A stretch of DNA of 64,000 nucleotides, taken from the NCBI RefSeq assembly GCF_002245625.1, contig NZ_NOIG01000004.1, forward strand, positions 186,001 through 250,000, given 5' to 3'. Below the pieces are notes generated by a model, which saw only the letters and a list, made by a program, of their open reading frames with translations, made no database searches and was not told the origin of the DNA. Within the stretch, counting starts at the first letter, position 1. Every line of letters starts with the position of its first letter. Position numbers and translations under genes: made by a program. Below, one piece after another: positions 54,829 through 63,637 of this stretch. This stretch comes from Acidovorax kalamii (GTDB taxonomy: Bacteria; Pseudomonadota; Gammaproteobacteria; Burkholderiales; Burkholderiaceae_C).

Positions 54829-55845
54829 ATGTCAAAAATCAAGCCGGCACCCTTGCCGCCCGATACCGCAATTGGCGGTTACCGCGTGGTGCGCCGGTTG
54901 TCTTCCGGCGGTTTTGGTGTGGTCTACCTGGCCCTGGATGCCGAAGGCCAGCAAGTCGCCATCAAGGAATACCTGCCCTCGTCGCTGGCCACCCGCGCGC
55001 CCGGCGAGCTGCTGCCCAAGGTGCCGTCCGAAAAGCTCTCGCTCTACCGTCTGGGCCTCAAGAGCTTCTTTGAAGAAGGCCGCGCGCTCGCGCAGATCTC
55101 GCACGCCTCGGTGGTGAGCGTGCTCAACTTCTTCCGCGAGAACGAAACCGTCTACATGGTGATGAACTACCTGGAGGGCGCGACCCTGCAGGACTTCATC
55201 ATCACCGCGCGCGACCTGAAGACGCAGAAGGTCTTCCGCGAATCCACCATCCGCTCGCTGTTCGACGAGGTGCTGCGCGGGCTGCGCATCGTGCACCAGC
55301 ACAAGATGCTGCACCTGGACATCAAGCCCGCCAACATCTTCATCACCGACGACAACAAGGCCGTGATGATCGACTTTGGCGCCGCGCGCGAGGTGCTGAG
55401 CAAAGAGGGCAATTTCATCCGCCCCATGTATACCCCTGGTTTTGCCGCGCCCGAGATGTACCGCCGCGACTCGTCCATGGGCCCCTGGACCGACATCTAC
55501 GCCATCGGCGCCTGCATCTACGCCTGCATGCAGGGTTTTCCGCCCAATGAGGCGCCGCAGCGCATCGACAAGGACCGGCTCTCGCTGGCGCTGACCAAGC
55601 TGCGCGGCGTGTACTCCGACAACCTGATCGAGGTGGTGGAATGGTGCATGGCGCTCGACCCGCTGTCGCGCCCGCAGTCGGTGTTTGCGCTGCAGAAGGA
55701 ACTGAGCCGCGAAGGCGAACGCCGCTACACCAAGCTTTCGGTGGCCGAGAAGATGCGCCTGCAGCTCGACACCCTGGTGTCCGACACCAAGAAAAATGTA
55801 CAGAAGGTGGGTGAAGCCACCGGCATCGGAGCCAAACCCAAATGA
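54829..55845 (+). CDS. Serine/threonine protein kinase
   Basis: A 338-residue eukaryotic-like kinase without transmembrane or PASTA domains. G-loop LSSGGFGVVYLA (residues 25-36), catalytic Lys46 in VAIKEYLP, catalytic loop HLDIKPANIF with Asp164, DFG at 182-184, and APE at 207-209 are all present, so it should be active. The HRD arginine is Leu, making it a non-RD kinase that may not need activation-loop phosphorylation. A helical tail follows residue 300. It pairs with the PP2C phosphatase gene 82 bases downstream. Targets are unknown. ATG at 54829 is chosen over an in-frame upstream ATG. Confidence 0.9.
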   Translation: MSKIKPAPLPPDTAIGGYRVVRRLSSGGFGVVYLALDAEGQQVAIKEYLPSSLATRAPGELLPKVPSEKLSLYRLGLKSFFEEGRALAQISHASVVSVLNFFRENETVYMVMNYLEGATLQDFIITARDLKTQKVFRESTIRSLFDEVLRGLRIVHQHKMLHLDIKPANIFITDDNKAVMIDFGAAREVLSKEGNFIRPMYTPGFAAPEMYRRDSSMGPWTDIYAIGACIYACMQGFPPNEAPQRIDKDRLSLALTKLRGVYSDNLIEVVEWCMALDPLSRPQSVFALQKELSREGERRYTKLSVAEKMRLQLDTLVSDTKKNVQKVGEATGIGAKPK

Positions 55846-55927
55846 AAACGGCCCACGCAAAGCGGGTTCGGGCATGGCGCAGTTTCAGTAACGATGCATT
55901 GGTGCATCCTTGTTTGCGTGGATCACT

Positions 55928-56830
55928 ATGAAGTTCTCCGTATTCCAGATCAGCCGCCGCGGTGGCCGCGAGAAGAACGAAGACCGCATGGGCTATTGCT
56001 ACACGCGCGAATCGGGCCTGTTTGTTCTGGCCGATGGCATGGGGGGGCACCCCGAGGGCGAGATCGCGGCGCAGATCGCGTTGCAGACCGTCTCGGCGCT
56101 GTTCCAGCGCGAGGCCAAGCCCCAGCTCAAGGATGTGCAGGAATTCCTGTCCGGCGCCCTGCTGGCGGCGCACCACCAGATCCTGCGCTACGCCACCGAC
56201 AAAGGCATGCTCGACACGCCCCGCACCACGCTGGTGGCGGCTGTGCTGCAGGCGGGCACCGCCACCTGGATCCACTGCGGCGATTCGCGCCTGTACATGG
56301 TGCGAGACGGCGACCTGCTCACCCGCACGCGCGACCACTCGTACATGGAGCTGCGCAACAACCCGCCGCCGGGGCTGGAGCGGATCAACCGCAACGTGCT
56401 GTTCACCTGCCTGGGTTCGCCCACCAAGCCCATCTACGACATCACCGGGCCCGTGTACCTGGAGCAGGGCGACCGCATCCTGCTGTGCTCCGACGGCCTG
56501 TGGGGCACGCTCAGCGACGACGAGATCGCCAAGCAGCTCTCGCGCAACGCGGTGTCGCATGCCGTGCCCGACCTGGTCGAAGACGCCCTGCGCAAGGCGG
56601 GCGACAGCAGTGACAACGTGACCGTGGTGGCGCTGGAGTGGGAGACGCCCGATGCGTTCGAGTCCACCCAGGGCGTATCCACCGACAGCATCAGCGAAGA
56701 CGTGTTTGCATCCACCATCCAGGCGGGGCCGCTCGACGGGCTGGTGGATGACCTGGACGACGCGGCCATCGAGCGTTCGATTGCCGAAATCAACGAGGCG
56801 ATTCGTCGCTCTGCTGCTCGAAAAGCCTGA
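55928..56830 (+). CDS. PP2C family protein phosphatase
   Basis: A 300-residue Mn/Mg-dependent PP2C phosphatase. Metal-site and catalytic motifs are EDRMGY, FVLADGMGGHPEGE, IHCGDSRLY, LLCSDGLWG and DSSDNVTVV, in the order expected for the fold. A C-terminal acidic stretch of about 60 residues (LDGLVDDLDDAAIERS) extends past the domain. It likely reverses phosphorylation by the upstream kinase. The soluble pair appears to be conserved next to rph in related genomes, to my knowledge. Confidence 0.92.
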   Translation: MKFSVFQISRRGGREKNEDRMGYCYTRESGLFVLADGMGGHPEGEIAAQIALQTVSALFQREAKPQLKDVQEFLSGALLAAHHQILRYATDKGMLDTPRTTLVAAVLQAGTATWIHCGDSRLYMVRDGDLLTRTRDHSYMELRNNPPPGLERINRNVLFTCLGSPTKPIYDITGPVYLEQGDRILLCSDGLWGTLSDDEIAKQLSRNAVSHAVPDLVEDALRKAGDSSDNVTVVALEWETPDAFESTQGVSTDSISEDVFASTIQAGPLDGLVDDLDDAAIERSIAEINEAIRRSAARKA

Positions 56831-56951
56831 CTGACCTGCCTCGGCTGCGCGGCCTCGTGCAGCGGGCGCAGGCCTGCTATCTGACCTGTTTCGTTTTCTG
56901 GCGTGCGCCTTGGGCGGCGCATGGAAGGCATTTTCTGGACACCCAAGAACC

Positions 56952-57686
56952 ATGACCACATTCCTTCGCACCGGCGACCGCGCCGCTGACCAGCTGCGCC
57001 CCGTGCGCATCACCCGCCACTACACCATGCACGCCGAAGGCTCGGTGCTGATCGAGTTCGGCAATACCAAGGTGCTGTGCACCGCCTCGGTGGAAGAACG
57101 CGTGCCGCCCCACAAGCGGGGCAGTGGCGAAGGCTGGGTCACGGCCGAATACGGCATGCTGCCGCGCGCCACCCACACCCGCAGCGACCGCGAGGCCGCG
57201 CGCGGCAAGCAGACTGGCCGCACGCAAGAGATCCAGCGCCTCATCGGCCGCAGCTTGCGCGCGGTGTTTGACCTCAAGCTGCTGGGCGAGCGCACCATTC
57301 AGCTCGACTGCGATGTGATCCAGGCCGACGGCGGCACCCGCACCGCAGCCATCACCGGCGCCTGGGTGGCGGCGCAGGACGCGGTCAACCAGCTGCTGGC
57401 CAGCGGCAGGATCACCCAGTCGCCCCTGCTGCAGCCCGTGGCCGCGATCTCGGTGGGCATCGTGCAGGGCACGCCGCTGCTGGACCTGGAATATGTGGAA
57501 GACGTGGATTGCGACACCGACATGAACGTGGTGATGACCGGCGCGGGCCACTATGTGGAGGTGCAGGGTACGGCCGAGGGCGTGGCCTTTACCCGCGCCG
57601 AGATGGACCAGCTGCTGGGCCTGGCCGAAAAGGGCATCGCCCAGCTGGTGCAGCTGCAGCAGCAAGCCCTTCAGGATACTCACTAA
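56952..57686 (+). CDS. rph: Ribonuclease PH
   Basis: A 244-residue phosphorolytic 3'-exoribonuclease that trims tRNA and rRNA ends. Motifs: [19 protein letters not shown] at the start, [55 protein letters not shown], and the catalytic acid region [20 protein letters not shown]. It is full length, unlike the frameshifted gene of E. coli K-12. rdgB follows after a 49-bp spacer filled by a repeat copy. Confidence 0.96.
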   Translation: MTTFLRTGDRAADQLRPVRITRHYTMHAEGSVLIEFGNTKVLCTASVEERVPPHKRGSGEGWVTAEYGMLPRATHTRSDREAARGKQTGRTQEIQRLIGRSLRAVFDLKLLGERTIQLDCDVIQADGGTRTAAITGAWVAAQDAVNQLLASGRITQSPLLQPVAAISVGIVQGTPLLDLEYVEDVDCDTDMNVVMTGAGHYVEVQGTAEGVAFTRAEMDQLLGLAEKGIAQLVQLQQQALQDTH

Positions 57687-57734
57687 TTTATAGCTACTCA
57701 GGCATGCTGGTCGAGCGGTAGAGGCCATTTTGAC
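57687..57734 (+). repeat. Intergenic repeat family 1, copy D
   Basis: Reads atttatagctactcaggcat then gagcggtagaggccattttg; it fills the whole spacer between the rph stop and the rdgB start, so it probably supplies the rdgB upstream region. Confidence 0.5.
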
Positions 57735-57735
57735 T

Positions 57736-58338
57736 ATGAAAATTGTTCTTGCATCCAACAACCGTGGCAAGCTGGCCGAGCTGCAGGCCATGTTCGCCCC
57801 GCTGGGCGTGGAGCTGGTGCGCCAGGCCGACCTGGGCGTGGGCGAGGCCGAAGAGCCCTTCCGCACCTTTGTCGAAAACGCCCTGGCCAAGGCACGGTTT
57901 GCGTCGGCGCACACGGGCCTGCCCGCGCTGGCCGACGACGCCGGCATGTGTGTCGATGCCTTTGGCGGCTTGCCGGGCGTGGACACGGCGTACTACTGCA
58001 CCCAGTTTGGCTACGAGAAAAGCGACGCCAACAACGTGCGCGCCCTGCTGGAGCAACTGCAGGGCGTGGCCAACCGCCGCGCCGCCATGGTCAGCACCCT
58101 GGTGGCTGTGCGCAGCCCGCAAGACCCCGAGCCGCTGATTGCCGTGGGCCGCGTGGTGGGCGAGATCACCACCGAACCCCGGGGCGCCAACGGTTTTGGC
58201 TTCGACCCCGTGATGTTCATCCCCGAGTTCGGCCAGACCTTTGCCGAGCTGCCCGTGGAAGTGAAAAACGCCCATAGCCACCGGGGCCGCTCGGCCGCGC
58301 AAATGCTGGCGTTGATGCGCGAGCGCTGGTTGGCATGA
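57736..58338 (+). CDS. rdgB: dITP/XTP pyrophosphatase
   Basis: A 200-residue Ham1/RdgB family enzyme that removes non-canonical purine triphosphates. MKIVLASNNRGKLAELQAMFAPLGVELV is the conserved opening; PALADDAGMCVDAFGGLPGVDTAYY and GFGFDPVMFIPEFGQTFAELPVEVKNAHSHRGRSA are the other hallmarks. The ATG at 57736 follows repeat copy D by one base; a TTG two codons upstream is less likely. The usual order rph-rdgB-hemW is kept. Confidence 0.96.
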   Translation: MKIVLASNNRGKLAELQAMFAPLGVELVRQADLGVGEAEEPFRTFVENALAKARFASAHTGLPALADDAGMCVDAFGGLPGVDTAYYCTQFGYEKSDANNVRALLEQLQGVANRRAAMVSTLVAVRSPQDPEPLIAVGRVVGEITTEPRGANGFGFDPVMFIPEFGQTFAELPVEVKNAHSHRGRSAAQMLALMRERWLA

Positions 58339-58341
58339 AAT

Positions 58342-58456
58342 CCCCCCTGAGTCGCTTCGCGCCTTCCCCCCAAGGGGGGACACCGCCAGCGCACGCAAGT
58401 GAAACGCAGCTGCGCCACGTGGGCGGCCCCTGCGCGGCGGTCGTGCGCTCGACAGC
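58342..58456 (+). repeat. Intergenic repeat family 2, plus-strand copy
   Basis: Reads CCCCCCTGAG, GCGCCTTCCCCCC, GGGGGGACACCGCCAGCGC and GGGCGGCCCCTGCGCGGC, matching the blocks at 28976-29071 in the same order. It lies in the spacer between rdgB and hemW and starts 3 bases past the rdgB stop. Confidence 0.6.
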
Positions 58457-58501
58457 TCCCGCTGCAAGCGGCTACTGCGGCGCGAGCGCTATGAACCTTT
58501 G

Positions 58502-59758
58502 ATGCTTGCAATGGCTATTCCTATCATCCCTGCTGCTGACGATGCGCCCGCCGTGGTGCGCGACATCCAGCACTACATGCGCCCGGGCCTGCTGCAGCTG
58601 CCCAGCCTGCCGCCGTTGTCGCTGTATGTGCACCTGCCCTGGTGCCTCAAGAAATGCCCGTACTGCGACTTCAACTCGCACGAGGCCCGTGGCGACGGGT
58701 CGGGTGACAACGGGGTGCCCGAGCAGCGCTACATCGACGCCCTGATGGCCGACCTGGAGGCTGCGTTGCCGCTCATCTGGGGCCGCACCGTGCACAGCAT
58801 CTTCATTGGCGGTGGCACGCCCAGCCTGTTCTCGCCTGCCGCCATCGACCGGCTGATCGGCGACATCCGCGCCCGTCTGCGGCTGGAGCCGGACTGCGAG
58901 ATCACGCTGGAGGCCAACCCCGGCACGTTCGAGAAAGACCGTTTTCGCGCCTTCCGCTCAGCGGGCGTCACGCGCCTGTCGGTGGGGGTGCAGAGCTTCA
59001 ACGACCAGCACCTCAAGGCCCTGGGCCGCGTGCACGACCGCGCCCAGGCGATGGCGGCGGTGGAAGAGGCCGCCGCGTCCTTCGACACCTTCAACCTCGA
59101 CATCATGTACGCGCTGCCGGGCCAGACGCAGCAGGAGCTGGAGCAGGACCTGCGCACGGCGCTGGCTTTCAAGCCGCCGCACATCTCCATCTACCACCTC
59201 ACCATCGAGCCCAACACCTACTTCGCCAAGTTCCCCCCGGCCATCCCCGAGGACGACCAGGCCTACGCCATGCTCGACCGCATCACCGAGCTGACAGGCC
59301 AGGCGGGCATGGCGCGCTATGAGATCTCGGCCTACGCGCAGCCGGGCCACCAGTGTTTTCACAACACCAACTACTGGCAGTTTGGCGACTACCTGGGCAT
59401 TGGCGCGGGTGCACACAGCAAGCTCAGCTTTGCGCACCGCGTCGTGCGGCAGGTGCGCTTTCGCGATCCGGCACGCTACATGGACAACGCCCTGGCCGGG
59501 CGCGCCGTGGCGCAGGACGATGAGGTGCGCCGCTCCCACCTGCCGTTTGAATACATGCTCAACGCCCTGCGCCTGCGCGACGGTTTTGCGCTGCAGGACT
59601 TCATGGCCCGCACGGGCCTGCCCCTCACCGCGATTGCCAAGGGGCTGAAGGAGGCGGAGAGCAAGGGCCTGATTGAGCGCGACCTGGCCCATGTGCGCCC
59701 GACCGAGCGGGGCTTTGACTTCCTGAGCGATCTGCAGGAGCTGTTCCTGGCCGACTGA
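58502..59758 (+). CDS. hemW: Heme chaperone HemW (radical SAM)
   Basis: A 418-residue radical SAM protein. The cluster motif is CLKKCPYCDF (C-x3-C-x2-C) within SLYVHLPWCLKKCPYCDFN, and FIGGGTPSLFSP plus RLSVGVQSFNDQHLKALGR follow. This matches HemW, a heme-binding protein that helps insert heme, formerly mistaken for an oxygen-independent coproporphyrinogen oxidase; true HemN has a longer motif with an extra Cys. The start could be ATG 58502 or 58511, with no clear ribosome-binding site. Confidence 0.93.
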   Translation: MLAMAIPIIPAADDAPAVVRDIQHYMRPGLLQLPSLPPLSLYVHLPWCLKKCPYCDFNSHEARGDGSGDNGVPEQRYIDALMADLEAALPLIWGRTVHSIFIGGGTPSLFSPAAIDRLIGDIRARLRLEPDCEITLEANPGTFEKDRFRAFRSAGVTRLSVGVQSFNDQHLKALGRVHDRAQAMAAVEEAAASFDTFNLDIMYALPGQTQQELEQDLRTALAFKPPHISIYHLTIEPNTYFAKFPPAIPEDDQAYAMLDRITELTGQAGMARYEISAYAQPGHQCFHNTNYWQFGDYLGIGAGAHSKLSFAHRVVRQVRFRDPARYMDNALAGRAVAQDDEVRRSHLPFEYMLNALRLRDGFALQDFMARTGLPLTAIAKGLKEAESKGLIERDLAHVRPTERGFDFLSDLQELFLAD

Positions 59759-59831
59759 GCTGGTTGAGCCGGGTAGGGTGCGTGGGATTCCAAGAAAAAA
59801 GGCCGTCTGCGCGCAATGGATAAGCGTTTAT

Positions 59832-59864
59832 TGCTATAAAAATAATAGCTATTGATGGCTGCTG
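59832..59864 (+). repeat. Intergenic repeat family 1, copy E (head only)
   Basis: Contains tataaaaataatagctatt, identical over 19 nt to copy B, but the GC-rich tail is not recognisable. It lies between the convergent hemW and I78 genes. Confidence 0.6.
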
Positions 59865-59890
59865 CATTGGGCGCCCGGCCTGCGCGCCGA

Positions 59891-60226
59891 TCAGCCGCAG
59901 CGCACCGCCAGGATGCGCCCGTTGGCATCCACCTCCAGGTTCAGCCGCTGGGTGTCGAACTCCTTGGTGACCATCTGGCCCGGCCGCAGGATGCGCACCA
60001 TGCGCGCGCCCGACCGGGCCCGCGCCGATTCGACCACCGACGCCGTGCTGTTCTGCCCCACTGCCGCCTGGGCCGGTTGCGCATTGCACAGTGCTTCCGG
60101 GGCCGGCGCTTGCGCCTGTGACTGGGTGGGGGCTGGCGCCGGGGTGGGCCCGTGGCTGGCACAACCCGCCACTAGTGCGGCCATACCCAGGCTGGCAGCA
60201 GCAGCGACCAAAGCGGTGTTTGTCAT
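59891..60226 (-). CDS. I78 family peptidase inhibitor lipoprotein
   Basis: A 111-residue predicted lipoprotein. The signal ALVAAAASLGMAALVAGC ends in a lipobox Cys near residue 22; a Pro/Ala/Gln-rich linker follows; the C-terminal domain RMVRILRPGQMVTKEF with TQRLNLEVDANGRILAVRCG fits the inhibitor I78 family (pattern of RVxRPG, RLN, D-x-x-G-x-I, CG). I78 proteins inhibit serine proteases such as subtilisin or elastase. It is divergent from the GGDEF gene. A long open frame covers this strand further upstream, but the ATG at 60226 starts the signal peptide. Confidence 0.75.
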   Translation of the reverse strand: MTNTALVAAAASLGMAALVAGCASHGPTPAPAPTQSQAQAPAPEALCNAQPAQAAVGQNSTASVVESARARSGARMVRILRPGQMVTKEFDTQRLNLEVDANGRILAVRCG

Positions 60227-60508
60227 GAAACCATCTCCATCAAAAACAGGGCCAGACCATACCGGAAGGTGTGCGCCAAAGGGGTGTCGCTGCGTAACCG
60301 CCGGTACCGTGCGCAGACCGCCGGGCGCGGCCGGGGCTTGACGCCGGTCAAGACACTGTGGGCTGACCGCAACGCCAGCGCGCGGCCCGGGGCCCGCGCT
60401 GGCGGGGTGATGGCTTGACGTAAGGCATGCCCGGCAAAATCGAAAGCGCCTGGATCTGCGCGCCGCGTGGGCCTCTGGCTTCCGTGTTTTGCCGCAGCCC
60501 TGCTCCCT

Positions 60509-62245
60509 ATGTCCGACGACCTCGTTCTCCGCCTCATCCACACCCTGGGCGACACCCTGGATGGCCTGGATGTGGCCCTGTGTGCCTTTGACGAAGGCGA
60601 CCGGACCATCGCCTGGAACCAGACTTTCTTCAAGTTCTTCCCCGAACACGAGGGCCATGTGTACGCAGGCGAGCCGTACCACGCCAACCTGCGGCGGTTC
60701 TACACCGGGCGGCTGGATGCGCAGGAGCTGCCCAACATCGAGCGCTACATCGCCGCAGGCGTGGACCGCCACCGCGCCCAGACGCGCCCATACAGCTTCG
60801 AGCACCGGGGCCTGCGCGTGCAGGTGGCGTCGCTGCCCATTGCAGGCGTGGGCCGCGTGCGTGTGTGGCGCGCCCAGGCCCTGGACAACGCTCCCGGTGC
60901 GGCAGACGCCCCCAACATCCACGAGCCGGGCTACCTGCGCAGCCCGCTGATCGAAAGCACCGAGCTGTTCGACCGCATCCCTGACGGCCTGATGATTTGC
61001 GGCGAGGACCAGCGCATCCAGTGGGTCAACGAGCCCTTCATGCAGATGTACCGTTTCACCGAACGGACGGCCGCCACTGGCCTCACCTTTGACGAGGCCT
61101 ACCGCCACGCCTGGGCGGCCGACGGCCCGGGCGACATGGCGCCGTTTTTTGACGGCCTCTCGATCCTGCAGGAGAACATGCGCTTTGCCGGTGCGCCCTT
61201 CGAAGTGCCCCTGCCGCGCAACCGCTGGAGCCGGGTGATTGCCAAGCAGGGGGCGGACGGGACCGTGTTCTACGCGCATGTGGACATCACCGACTTCAAG
61301 CGCCAGCAGCACCTGCTGGCCCAGGCCGAACGCAGCGCGCGAGACAGCGAGGCCCAGCTGCGCGAAAAATCCATCCTGCTGGAAGCCACACTGGAGCATA
61401 TGGACCAGGGCGTGGCCAAGATCAGTGCCACGGGCATCGTGGAGCTGTGCAACCGCCGCGCGCTGGAACTGCTGGAGCTGCCCGCCGAGCTGATGGCCGC
61501 CAAGCCATCGCTTGTGAATGTGCTGGCCTACCTGCGCGCGCGCGGCGAATTCGACGGCGCTTCGCAGGAAGTGCAGGAGCTGCTGTTGCACAGCGATGGC
61601 GGAGTGGATCAGCAGCAGGTATACGACCGCCCCCGGCCCGATGGGCGCATCCTGGAGGTGCAGACCGTGCCCATCAAAGGCGGCGGCGCGCTGCGCACCT
61701 TCACCGACGTGACCCAGCGCAAGGAGGCGGAGTCGCGCATCCGCCATGTGGCCGAGCACGACGGGCTCACCGGGCTGCTCAACCGCACGGCCTTTCTGCA
61801 CAGCCTGCAGGCCGCAGTGACCGACGCGCGGCGCCCGGGCCGGGGCTTTGCCGTGTTGTATGTGGACCTGGACGGCTTCAAGCCCGTCAACGACCGCTTT
61901 GGCCACGCGGTGGGCGATCAGCTGCTCATCTGGGTGGCCCAGCAGCTCACGCAGGCCGCGCGTGGCGACGACGTGGTGGCCCGCCTGGGCGGCGACGAAT
62001 TCGCCCTGCTGCAGCGCGGCGTCTCGGACCCCGACAGCGCCTACCGCCTGGCCGAGCGGCTGGTGCAGGCCATCGGCCAGCCCACCGAAATCGAATCCCA
62101 CTTCATCCAGATCGGCGCCTCGGTGGGCATCGTCATGGCCTCCGCGGACGCGGCCGACGCCGAAGAACTCCTGCGCAAGGCCGACTCCGCCATGTACCTG
62201 GCCAAGGCCTCCGGCCGTGGCTGCGCGCGCATCTACGGCATGTGA
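60509..62245 (+). CDS. PAS-containing diguanylate cyclase
   Basis: A 578-residue predicted cytosolic sensor. Three PAS-like segments precede the catalytic domain (around residues 5-135, 150-275 and 300-410; for example DGLDVALCAFDEGDRTIAWNQTFF and DRIPDGLMICGEDQRIQWVNEPF), with a short coiled coil between the second and third. The GGDEF domain has VARLGGDEFALL, and an RxxD inhibitory site (RGDD) is 5 residues upstream, so it should make cyclic di-GMP and be subject to product inhibition. No EAL domain or membrane segment is seen. The signal sensed is unknown. The 282-bp divergent spacer upstream shows no clear promoter. Confidence 0.92.
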   Translation: MSDDLVLRLIHTLGDTLDGLDVALCAFDEGDRTIAWNQTFFKFFPEHEGHVYAGEPYHANLRRFYTGRLDAQELPNIERYIAAGVDRHRAQTRPYSFEHRGLRVQVASLPIAGVGRVRVWRAQALDNAPGAADAPNIHEPGYLRSPLIESTELFDRIPDGLMICGEDQRIQWVNEPFMQMYRFTERTAATGLTFDEAYRHAWAADGPGDMAPFFDGLSILQENMRFAGAPFEVPLPRNRWSRVIAKQGADGTVFYAHVDITDFKRQQHLLAQAERSARDSEAQLREKSILLEATLEHMDQGVAKISATGIVELCNRRALELLELPAELMAAKPSLVNVLAYLRARGEFDGASQEVQELLLHSDGGVDQQQVYDRPRPDGRILEVQTVPIKGGGALRTFTDVTQRKEAESRIRHVAEHDGLTGLLNRTAFLHSLQAAVTDARRPGRGFAVLYVDLDGFKPVNDRFGHAVGDQLLIWVAQQLTQAARGDDVVARLGGDEFALLQRGVSDPDSAYRLAERLVQAIGQPTEIESHFIQIGASVGIVMASADAADAEELLRKADSAMYLAKASGRGCARIYGM

Positions 62246-62363
62246 GGGCGGGGTGGGCGCCGCACAATCGGCGCTGTCCTACACACGCAGGCGCTGGTGC
62301 GTTTTACGATCACGCCGTCGATACCCCTTCGACATCCCTCCCGCTTGCTCCAAGCAAGTGTTC

Positions 62364-62389
62364 AGCCCGCACCCTGCGGGCTTTTTTTT
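62364..62389 (+). terminator. Rho-independent terminator downstream of the GGDEF gene
   Basis: Arms agcccgca (62364-62371) and tgcgggct (62375-62382), 3-nt loop, followed by eight T. The remaining part of the 304-bp gap 62246-62549 shows no gene that I can support. Confidence 0.85.
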
Positions 62390-62549
62390 GCCTGGCACAT
62401 CGCATGCTTGCCTGAAAAAAGTCGGCCTATCTCTGGGCCTTTTGACCCTGCTCCATGCACGCCACATGAAGTGGCGGCACCATCGGTCCATCATCGGTTG
62501 CCAGCCTGGGTGTCACGGCGAGGCAACGGCCGCTCGCTACAAAACAAGA

Positions 62550-62738
62550 ATGATCCTGTACAAACCCGGCACCCCATTCATCTACAAAGGCCGACGGGTC
62601 ACCGTGGACTACATCATCATCCGAAAGACCGGCCTGTGGATCCGCCTGGCCCAGAGCGAGGAGGTGTGCCGCCCCGAGGACCTGACGCCGATTGCGCCGC
62701 AGGGCTCGGACTTGGCGGAGAGCCCGGGCCGCACTTGA
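62550..62738 (+). CDS. Small protein of unknown function
   Basis: A 62-residue protein: MILYKPGTPFIYKGRRVTVDYIIIRKTGLWIRL, then SEEVCRPEDLTPIAP. The pattern of short strands with basic and aromatic residues suggests a small beta-barrel such as an SH3-like fold, but I do not recognise a family. The frame's codon use is like its neighbours. No strong ribosome-binding site precedes the ATG. Located between the GGDEF terminator and another hairpin, it would be a single-gene unit. Confidence 0.5.
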   Translation: MILYKPGTPFIYKGRRVTVDYIIIRKTGLWIRLAQSEEVCRPEDLTPIAPQGSDLAESPGRT

Positions 62739-62808
62739 TGGCGTGTGCTCCGGTGCCTGCTGCTGTGCGGGGCGGCTTCCACCGGGAGGGAGGCTGGAGG
62801 GGGAAAGA

Positions 62809-62835
62809 AAAAACGGGCCGCGCGGGCCCGTTTTT
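62809..62835. terminator. Bidirectional terminator between the small gene and tRNA-Ser
   Basis: Arms aaacgggcc (62811-62819) and ggcccgttt (62825-62833), with T runs on the plus strand and the A run giving T residues on the minus strand. It can serve both converging units. Confidence 0.75.
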
Positions 62836-62846
62836 GTTTGGTGTGG

Positions 62847-62934
62847 TGGCGGAGACGGTGAGATTCGAACTCACGGACGGTTGCCCGTCGGCAGTTTTCA
62901 AGACTGCTGGTTTAAACCGCTCACCCACGTCTCC
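62847..62934 (-). tRNA. tRNA-Ser (TGA)
   Basis: An 88-nt class II tRNA with long variable arm and encoded CCA. Acceptor GGAGACG pairs with CGTCTCC; anticodon arm GCAGT-CTTGAAA-ACTGC with anticodon TGA; T arm GTGAG-TTCGAAT-CTCAC. It follows ureG by 19 bases on the same strand. Confidence 0.95.
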
Positions 62935-62953
62935 GGGCACGGAAGCGCGGATT

Positions 62954-63637
62954 CTAGCCGACTGCAGGCGCTGATTTTTTCAGCATGCCCCGCGTTTCGA
63001 TGAACCGGATCACCTCGGTCAGCCCGCTCAGGTTCTTCAGATTGGTCATCACAAACGGCTTGAGCAAGCCCTGGGCGTTGGTGCGCATGCGGGTGGTGTC
63101 GGCATGCATCACGTCGAGGTTGGCGCCCACGTGGGGGGCCAGGTCGGTCTTGTTGATGACGAACAGGTCGCTTTTGGTGATGCCGGGGCCGCCCTTGCGC
63201 GGGATTTTTTCACCGGCGGCCACGTCGATCACGTAGATGGTGAGGTCGCTCAGCTCGGGGCTGAAGGTGGCGGCCAGGTTGTCGCCGCCGCTTTCCACAA
63301 ACACGATGTCGGCGTTGGGGAACTCGCCCAGCATGCGGTCGATGGCTTCCAGGTTGATGGAGCAGTCCTCGCGGATGGCCGTGTGGGGGCAGCCGCCGGT
63401 TTCCACGCCCAGGATGCGTTCGGCGGGCAGGGCGCCGCTCACGGTCAGCAGGCGCTGGTCTTCCTTGGTGTAGATGTCGTTGGTGATGGCCACCAGGTCG
63501 TAGTCATCGCGCATGGCCTTGCACAGCATTTCGAGCAGCGTGGTCTTGCCGGAGCCCACGGGGCCGCCGATGCCGACGCGCAAAGGGGGCAGTGGTTTGG
63601 TGCGGTTCGGGATGTGGTGCAGGGTGCTGGTGGTCAT
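62954..63637 (-). CDS. ureG: Urease accessory GTPase UreG
   Basis: A 227-residue SIMIBI GTPase that drives nickel loading of urease. P-loop is [18 protein letters not shown], the nickel-binding CPH is in [17 protein letters not shown], and [17 protein letters not shown] and [13 protein letters not shown] are further family motifs. The start overlaps the ureF stop by 4 bases (63634-63637). The urease structural genes would lie beyond the right edge, on the minus strand. Confidence 0.97.
   Translation of the reverse strand: MTTSTLHHIPNRTKPLPPLRVGIGGPVGSGKTTLLEMLCKAMRDDYDLVAITNDIYTKEDQRLLTVSGALPAERILGVETGGCPHTAIREDCSINLEAIDRMLGEFPNADIVFVESGGDNLAATFSPELSDLTIYVIDVAAGEKIPRKGGPGITKSDLFVINKTDLAPHVGANLDVMHADTTRMRTNAQGLLKPFVMTNLKNLSGLTEVIRFIETRGMLKKSAPAVG

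Noticed and set aside
59891..62101. Open frame of over 700 codons on the minus strand opposite the GGDEF gene
   Set aside because: Only its last 111 codons have a signal peptide and domain; the upstream part is antisense to a clear PAS-GGDEF protein and composition looks like a shadow.
62939..62953. tRNA-Ser 3' region as an integrated-element attachment site
   Set aside because: tRNA genes are frequent targets, but no integrase gene or repeated tRNA end was seen next to it.
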